This document shows positions 60,200 to 64,000 of a stretch of DNA of 64,000 bases, one piece after another. The translations under genes and the position numbers were made by a program. The notes beneath the pieces were generated by a model. That model did not search any database. It was not told the DNA's origin and worked only from the letters and a program-made list of their open reading frames with translations. Every line of letters starts with the position of its first letter. Position 1 is the stretch's first letter. Source of the stretch: Ensifer sp. WSM1721 (GTDB taxonomy: Bacteria; Pseudomonadota; Alphaproteobacteria; Rhizobiales; Rhizobiaceae); NCBI RefSeq assembly GCF_000513895.2, contig NZ_CP165782.1:496001-560000 (forward strand), read 5' to 3'.

Positions 60200-60697
60200 T
60201 CAATCTAGGCGAAGATCGAAACCCGACGGATCAAATTTGCGTGAACCGCCAGCCAGAGACGCTGCGACGGGTTCGGCATGAGAGAGCGTCGTGACGGCGG
60301 CGGTCTTTGCCGCATGGTCGACGCCCACTGGCGTGCCCGGGGCGTCTGCCGCGGCATCGGCCATCATGGGCCCTGCGGCCTTCATCGCCGCAGCCCGGAT
60401 CGCCTCCTCCGATGCCTTGTTGACGAAGACGACCGGTGACCCCCCGAGCCAGGCCTCGGTGCGTACCGACTTCACTTCGCCGTCGATCTCCTTGAGCTCG
60501 ACCCGATCGGTCCCAGGCGCCAGATCCGGGACGACATAGGAGGGCTTCTTCTTCGGCTGTAGCGGCGGACAGGTGCTACAGGAGATCGTCGCGACGCTGG
60601 AATTGACGGCCTTGCCGGAGACCATCTCCTCGATCGAAGAGGCCGCCGCCGGGCCGGCGGCATGCAAGAGAGCGGTGGTGATCAGCAGAGAACGCAT
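60200..60697 (-). CDS. Exported conserved protein with CSTCPP motif
   Basis: A 165-residue protein with a signal peptide (MRSLLITTALLHAAGPAAASS, cleavage after AAA) and a short thiol motif CSTCPP near residue 40, then a Val/Glu-rich domain (YVVPDLAPGTDRVELKEIDGEVKSVRTEAWLGGSPVVFVNKAS). I weakly recall related rhizobial proteins labelled as HPE1-like plant virulence effector domain, but this is not verified. AGGGGAGACAG lies directly upstream of the ATG, a strong ribosome binding site. No partner gene is obvious. Confidence 0.65.
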   Translation of the reverse strand: MRSLLITTALLHAAGPAAASSIEEMVSGKAVNSSVATISCSTCPPLQPKKKPSYVVPDLAPGTDRVELKEIDGEVKSVRTEAWLGGSPVVFVNKASEEAIRAAAMKAAGPMMADAAADAPGTPVGVDHAAKTAAVTTLSHAEPVAASLAGGSRKFDPSGFDLRLD

Positions 60698-60810
60698 CTG
60701 TCTCCCCTCGAATTTTGTTGAGGCTAGATTAGGCGCTTTCCCTTACCGTCCGGTCAGGAGAATTGGTAAAAATTGAATGATGCGGGGTTTATCGGTATCT
60801 CACCGAGCGC

Positions 60811-62085
60811 TCAGGCCCTTTCGCGCGCGACCGCGCGCCAGCCGATGTCGTTGCGGTAGAAGCCGTTCTGCCAGACAACGCCGCGCAGCGCGGCATAAGC
60901 CGCGTCCTTTGCCTCGCTGACGGTCTTTCCCATGGCGGTGACGTTCAGCACACGGCCGCCGAAGGCGACCAGCTTGCCGTCCTTGATTGCCGTGCCGGCA
61001 TGGAACACTTTGGTGGTGGCGGCGCATGCGACAGGCAGCGTCTCGATTGGCGTGTTTTTCTCATAGGTGCCCGGATAGCCGCGCGAGGCCATCACCACCG
61101 TCAGCGCCACTTCGTCGTGCCATTCGGCTGTCATGCCTTCGAGTGTGCCCGTGGCCGCGGCATAGAGCAGCGGCAAGAGGTCGCTCTTCATCCGCATCAT
61201 CAGGACCTGGCATTCCGGGTCGCCGAAACGGACATTGTATTCGATGAGTTCCGGCCCTTTGTCGGTGATCATCAGGCCGGCGAAGAACACGCCGGTGAAG
61301 GGGTGGCCACTTTCGGCCATGCCGCGCACCGTCGGCTCGATGATCTCCTTCATCGTGCGCTCGACCATTTCCGCCGTCATCACCGGCGCCGGTGAATAGG
61401 CGCCCATGCCGCCGGTGTTCGGCCCCGTGTCGCCGTTGCCGACACGTTTATGATCCTGCGCCGAGGCGAGCGGCAGCACGGTCTTGCCATCGCAAAGGCA
61501 GAAGAAGCTTGCCTCCTCGCCATTCAGATAGGCTTCGACGACAACTTCCGCGCCGGCTGCGCCGAAAGCGCCGGCGAAGCACTCGTCGACTGCGGCAAGC
61601 GCCTCGTCGAGCGTCATCGCGACGGTCACGCCCTTACCGGCGGCAAGCCCGTCCGCCTTGATGACGATCGGCGCGCCCTGCTCGCGAACATAGGCCTTGG
61701 CGGCTTCGGCATCGGTGAAGCGCCTGTAGGCGCCGGTCGGAATGTCGTATTTGGCGCAGAGATCCTTGGTGAAGCCTTTCGAACCTTCGAGTCGGGCTGC
61801 CGCGGCCGAAGGTCCAAAGACCGGAATGCCCGCGGCGCGCAGCTCGTCCGCAAGACCCGCGACCAGCGGCCCTTCCGGGCCCACGACGACGAAGTCGATT
61901 GCTTGCTCGCGGCAGAAACCAACGACGGCTTCGTGATTTTCGGTATCGAGCGCGACGATCGTCGCCTCTTCGGCTATGCCCGGATTGCCGGGTGCGGCAT
62001 AGAGGGCGGTCAGCTTCGGCGACTGCGCGATCTTCCATGCAAGTGCATGTTCGCGTCCGCCCGATCCGATCAGAAGAACCTTCAT
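60811..62085 (-). CDS. purD: Phosphoribosylamine-glycine ligase PurD
   Basis: A 424-residue ATP-grasp enzyme that makes glycinamide ribonucleotide in purine synthesis. The N-terminus [23 protein letters not shown] is standard; [29 protein letters not shown] and the [19 protein letters not shown] loop follow, and [13 protein letters not shown] is a late signature. The start at 62085 is chosen over an in-frame ATG at 62100. It stands alone here, convergent with nothing and followed by the exported CSTCPP gene on the same strand. Confidence 0.95.
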   Translation of the reverse strand: MKVLLIGSGGREHALAWKIAQSPKLTALYAAPGNPGIAEEATIVALDTENHEAVVGFCREQAIDFVVVGPEGPLVAGLADELRAAGIPVFGPSAAAARLEGSKGFTKDLCAKYDIPTGAYRRFTDAEAAKAYVREQGAPIVIKADGLAAGKGVTVAMTLDEALAAVDECFAGAFGAAGAEVVVEAYLNGEEASFFCLCDGKTVLPLASAQDHKRVGNGDTGPNTGGMGAYSPAPVMTAEMVERTMKEIIEPTVRGMAESGHPFTGVFFAGLMITDKGPELIEYNVRFGDPECQVLMMRMKSDLLPLLYAAATGTLEGMTAEWHDEVALTVVMASRGYPGTYEKNTPIETLPVACAATTKVFHAGTAIKDGKLVAFGGRVLNVTAMGKTVSEAKDAAYAALRGVVWQNGFYRNDIGWRAVARERA

Positions 62086-62196
62086 CGCCACCCCCGCCAT
62101 CAGGAATTGTTGCGCTGCGGTTAGGACGGCAGGCGGGAGAAGGTCAAGGAAAAAGCGGGCGGGGCTGCAAATTTCCTGCGCGCCGGCCGCAGGTGG

Positions 62197-64000
62197 TCAG
62201 ACATGACGTGCAATCGCTGGACGCGCGATGACGTCCTCGTTCGAGTGCTCGAAGGGGCGCATGGTTCGGCCGAGCGCCCAGATCGCGAGGTCCTCGAGCG
62301 AAAGCGGCTTGCTGATTAGGTATCCTTGGAAGCGGTCGCAGCCCGCCGCCGTCAGCATCGCGAGCTTCTCCGGGGTATCGACGCCTTCACCGACGACCGC
62401 CATATCCTTCGCATGGCAGAGTGCGACGACCGCCTTGAGAACCGGAAGGGATTGCGAGGCGGTCAGGTTCGATACGAGCACCCGGTCGAGCTTGATCGTG
62501 TCGGCGGGGTAGTCGATGATCTGCTGGACGGAGGTGTAGCCCGCTCCGAAGTCGTCGATCGATAGCCGCAGGCCCTTCCGCCGCAACTCCTCGATATTCC
62601 AGCGCAATTGGTCGCTGACCTTCACGGCGAAAGTTTCCGTGAGCTCGATGTCGACCGATCGGGGATTGAGCCCGTGTCGTGTCAGGCAATCGGAAAAATA
62701 GTCGCTGATCGACCGCGAATGCAGTTCGGCCGAAGAGATGTTGATTGCAAGCACCGTGTCCGGTCCGAAGAGGGCTCTCAAGTGGTGGCAATCGGACATC
62801 GCCTTGTCGATGACCCACCAGTCGATCTTGGTGAAGAGCCCGGAGCTCTCCGCGATCGGGACGAATTCGTCCGGTGTCACATGGCCGAGAACGGGCGAGT
62901 GCCAGCGCAGGAGCGCCTCGCAGCCGGTGACCTCGCCGCGCGCGTTGACGATCGGCATATAAACCAGACGAAACTGCTCGTCGGGATCGAGCGAGCGCAG
63001 TTCCTCTTGAATCTGCCTCTGCCGGGTGCGCTTGTCGTTGAGCGCGCGCGAGAAGCGAGCGGAGCGGTTCTTGCCGGCGCTTTTCGCCTGATACATGGCC
63101 GCGTCGGCATTCGAGATCAGTTCCGCGACGGTGCTCGCATCCCCCGGGCAGACGGCGACGCCGATGCTTGCCGTCACCGGATAGCGCTTACCGGAGAGCT
63201 CGAAGCCGCCGGAAAAGAGGGCGAGGATCGCGGCACATAACTCCTGCACGGTGCGGTCGCCCGCTTTCGACCGCACGAGCACTGCAAACTCGTCGCCCGA
63301 AAGGCGCGCCAAAATGGCCGGCTGGTGCCCTTGCTTTCGGGTGATCGCTTCGGCGTCATGCGCGATCCGGGCCGCGAGCGCTTTCAGGAGCTCGTCGCCC
63401 ACGTCGTGGCCATGCTTGTCGTTGACGAACTTGAAGTTGTCGATGTCGATGAACAACAGGCTGCACTTTTCGCCGGATGCAATAGCCTCTTGGACTGCGC
63501 CCGCCGCAAGCATGTTGAAGTGCGCACGGTTGCTGATGCCCGTCAAAGCATCGGTCCAGGAACTCCGCTGTACGAGCTGGAGGGACTGAACGGACTGACG
63601 ATGCAGTTCGCCGATGTTTCGCGTCAGACGGCCGATTTCTCCCGCCTCGTGCACCTCGGCGATTTCCTCGCGCGCGCCTGCCATGACCGCCATGACATTT
63701 GCGTCGAGTGTCGCAATCGGCCCGGTAATGAAGCGGCGGATGAGTACGATGAGGAGCCAGATGGAGAAGAGACTCATGGCGACGGCGCCGAGCGCCAGCA
63801 GCACTTTCTGACGCAGCATCAGTGCATCGAAATGCGCGTCCGAAACAGTCAGCGTCGCATGAAGCGAGGGACCGAGCGGCACGCTCGCCGAAAGATCGTC
63901 GGTAGCGGCAAGCGGCCAAGGTTGAAGGATGACGGGGGCGCCATATTCCCTCTCGAGAGCGGCCCGCAATTTGAGGAAACGGTCGGGCTGCACCGCCACC
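62197..64000 (-). CDS. Membrane-bound GGDEF-EAL protein, 5' end cut by the window
   Basis: About 600 codons are visible; the gene most likely continues past the right edge, since the first codon in view is a GTG (63999) inside a probable sensor domain. A membrane helix (LLALGAVAMSLFSIWLLIVLI) is followed by a HAMP-like stretch, a GGDEF domain with SGDEF at the active site (RLSGDEFAVL, likely still a cyclase) and an EAL domain with EALLRW, NISSAEL, IELTET, IDDFGAGYTS and VGEGVD. Both c-di-GMP synthesis and breakdown are possible. It is separate from the degenerate GGDEF-EAL protein at 18 kb. Confidence 0.88.
   Translation of the reverse strand, partial: VAVQPDRFLKLRAALEREYGAPVILQPWPLAATDDLSASVPLGPSLHATLTVSDAHFDALMLRQKVLLALGAVAMSLFSIWLLIVLIRRFITGPIATLDANVMAVMAGAREEIAEVHEAGEIGRLTRNIGELHRQSVQSLQLVQRSSWTDALTGISNRAHFNMLAAGAVQEAIASGEKCSLLFIDIDNFKFVNDKHGHDVGDELLKALAARIAHDAEAITRKQGHQPAILARLSGDEFAVLVRSKAGDRTVQELCAAILALFSGGFELSGKRYPVTASIGVAVCPGDASTVAELISNADAAMYQAKSAGKNRSARFSRALNDKRTRQRQIQEELRSLDPDEQFRLVYMPIVNARGEVTGCEALLRWHSPVLGHVTPDEFVPIAESSGLFTKIDWWVIDKAMSDCHHLRALFGPDTVLAINISSAELHSRSISDYFSDCLTRHGLNPRSVDIELTETFAVKVSDQLRWNIEELRRKGLRLSIDDFGAGYTSVQQIIDYPADTIKLDRVLVSNLTASQSLPVLKAVVALCHAKDMAVVGEGVDTPEKLAMLTAAGCDRFQGYLISKPLSLEDLAIWALGRTMRPFEHSNEDVIARPAIARHV

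Overview
The window looks like a piece of the main chromosome of an alphaproteobacterium of the Rhizobiales, most likely a Sinorhizobium (Ensifer) close to S. meliloti. Supporting signs are the high GC content, the F0 ATP synthase genes standing apart from F1 with a duplicated b/b' pair, an endonuclease-type MutL, a CTTGAC-N17-CTATGT promoter, an EcfG/RpoE2-type promoter, a CtrA-type box and many RIME-like palindromic repeats. From memory, the gene order (ileS ... dgo genes - two LuxR genes - mrp - corA - kup - atpIBEF'F) resembles the S. meliloti chromosome; this was not checked by alignment. No rRNA, tRNA, CRISPR array, prophage or intact insertion sequence was seen. Most of the window is core chromosome.

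Layout: 1-5.6 kb holds the ileS 3' end, a lipoprotein, an acetyltransferase, tadA, an RluB-type pseudouridine synthase with a long basic tail, rsmD and a patatin-like lipase. 5.6-9.9 kb has a Kef-type antiporter, pmbA and an inositol-phosphatase family enzyme. 9.9-13.4 kb is a lipid A/Kdo group (DUF4170, waaA, HAD, lpxK). 13.4-19.5 kb has mutL and, divergent from it, a PAS-PAS-REC-REC protein without a kinase domain, then a GGDEF(degenerate)-EAL protein. 19.5-22 kb has a LysR regulator divergent from a non-pyrrolysine MttB-family methyltransferase gene. 22.2-29.2 kb has a stress-type PRC-barrel gene and a complete De Ley-Doudoroff galactose operon (dehydrogenase, KDGal kinase, KDPGal aldolase, lactonase, IlvD/Edd dehydratase) with a divergent IclR regulator. 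29.4-31.1 kb holds two tandem LuxR-type regulators. 31.7-40.5 kb has mrp, corA, kup, a cell-wall hydrolase and the atpI-B-E-F'-F operon. 40.9-50.8 kb has rnhB, a radical SAM protein, moaB-ispE, a TPR protein, ispB, a methyltransferase and an S49 protease. 50.9-57.4 kb has glyQ and glyS separated by three genes, including lemA and a DUF2207 gene. 57.5-64 kb has an AraC regulator, cupin, LysE exporter, DUF523, an exported protein, purD and a truncated GGDEF-EAL gene.

The most unusual thread is a set of small palindromic repeats that shape gene ends. At least seven copies of a ~100-bp two-hairpin RIME-like element and three copies of a second ~50-bp palindrome are present. One RIME copy supplies the last 16 codons and the stop of glyQ. 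Copies of the second palindrome supply the stop codons of lpxK and lemA, and the ribosome binding site and start codon of the DUF2207 gene. Other points worth checking are an Mrp protein without a single cysteine, a sigma54-type promoter in a gene desert, a 10-codon ORF with a strong ribosome binding site followed by a terminator, a perfect CtrA box upstream of the kinase-less PAS-REC protein, and palindromic operators in front of the IclR, LysR and LuxR units.
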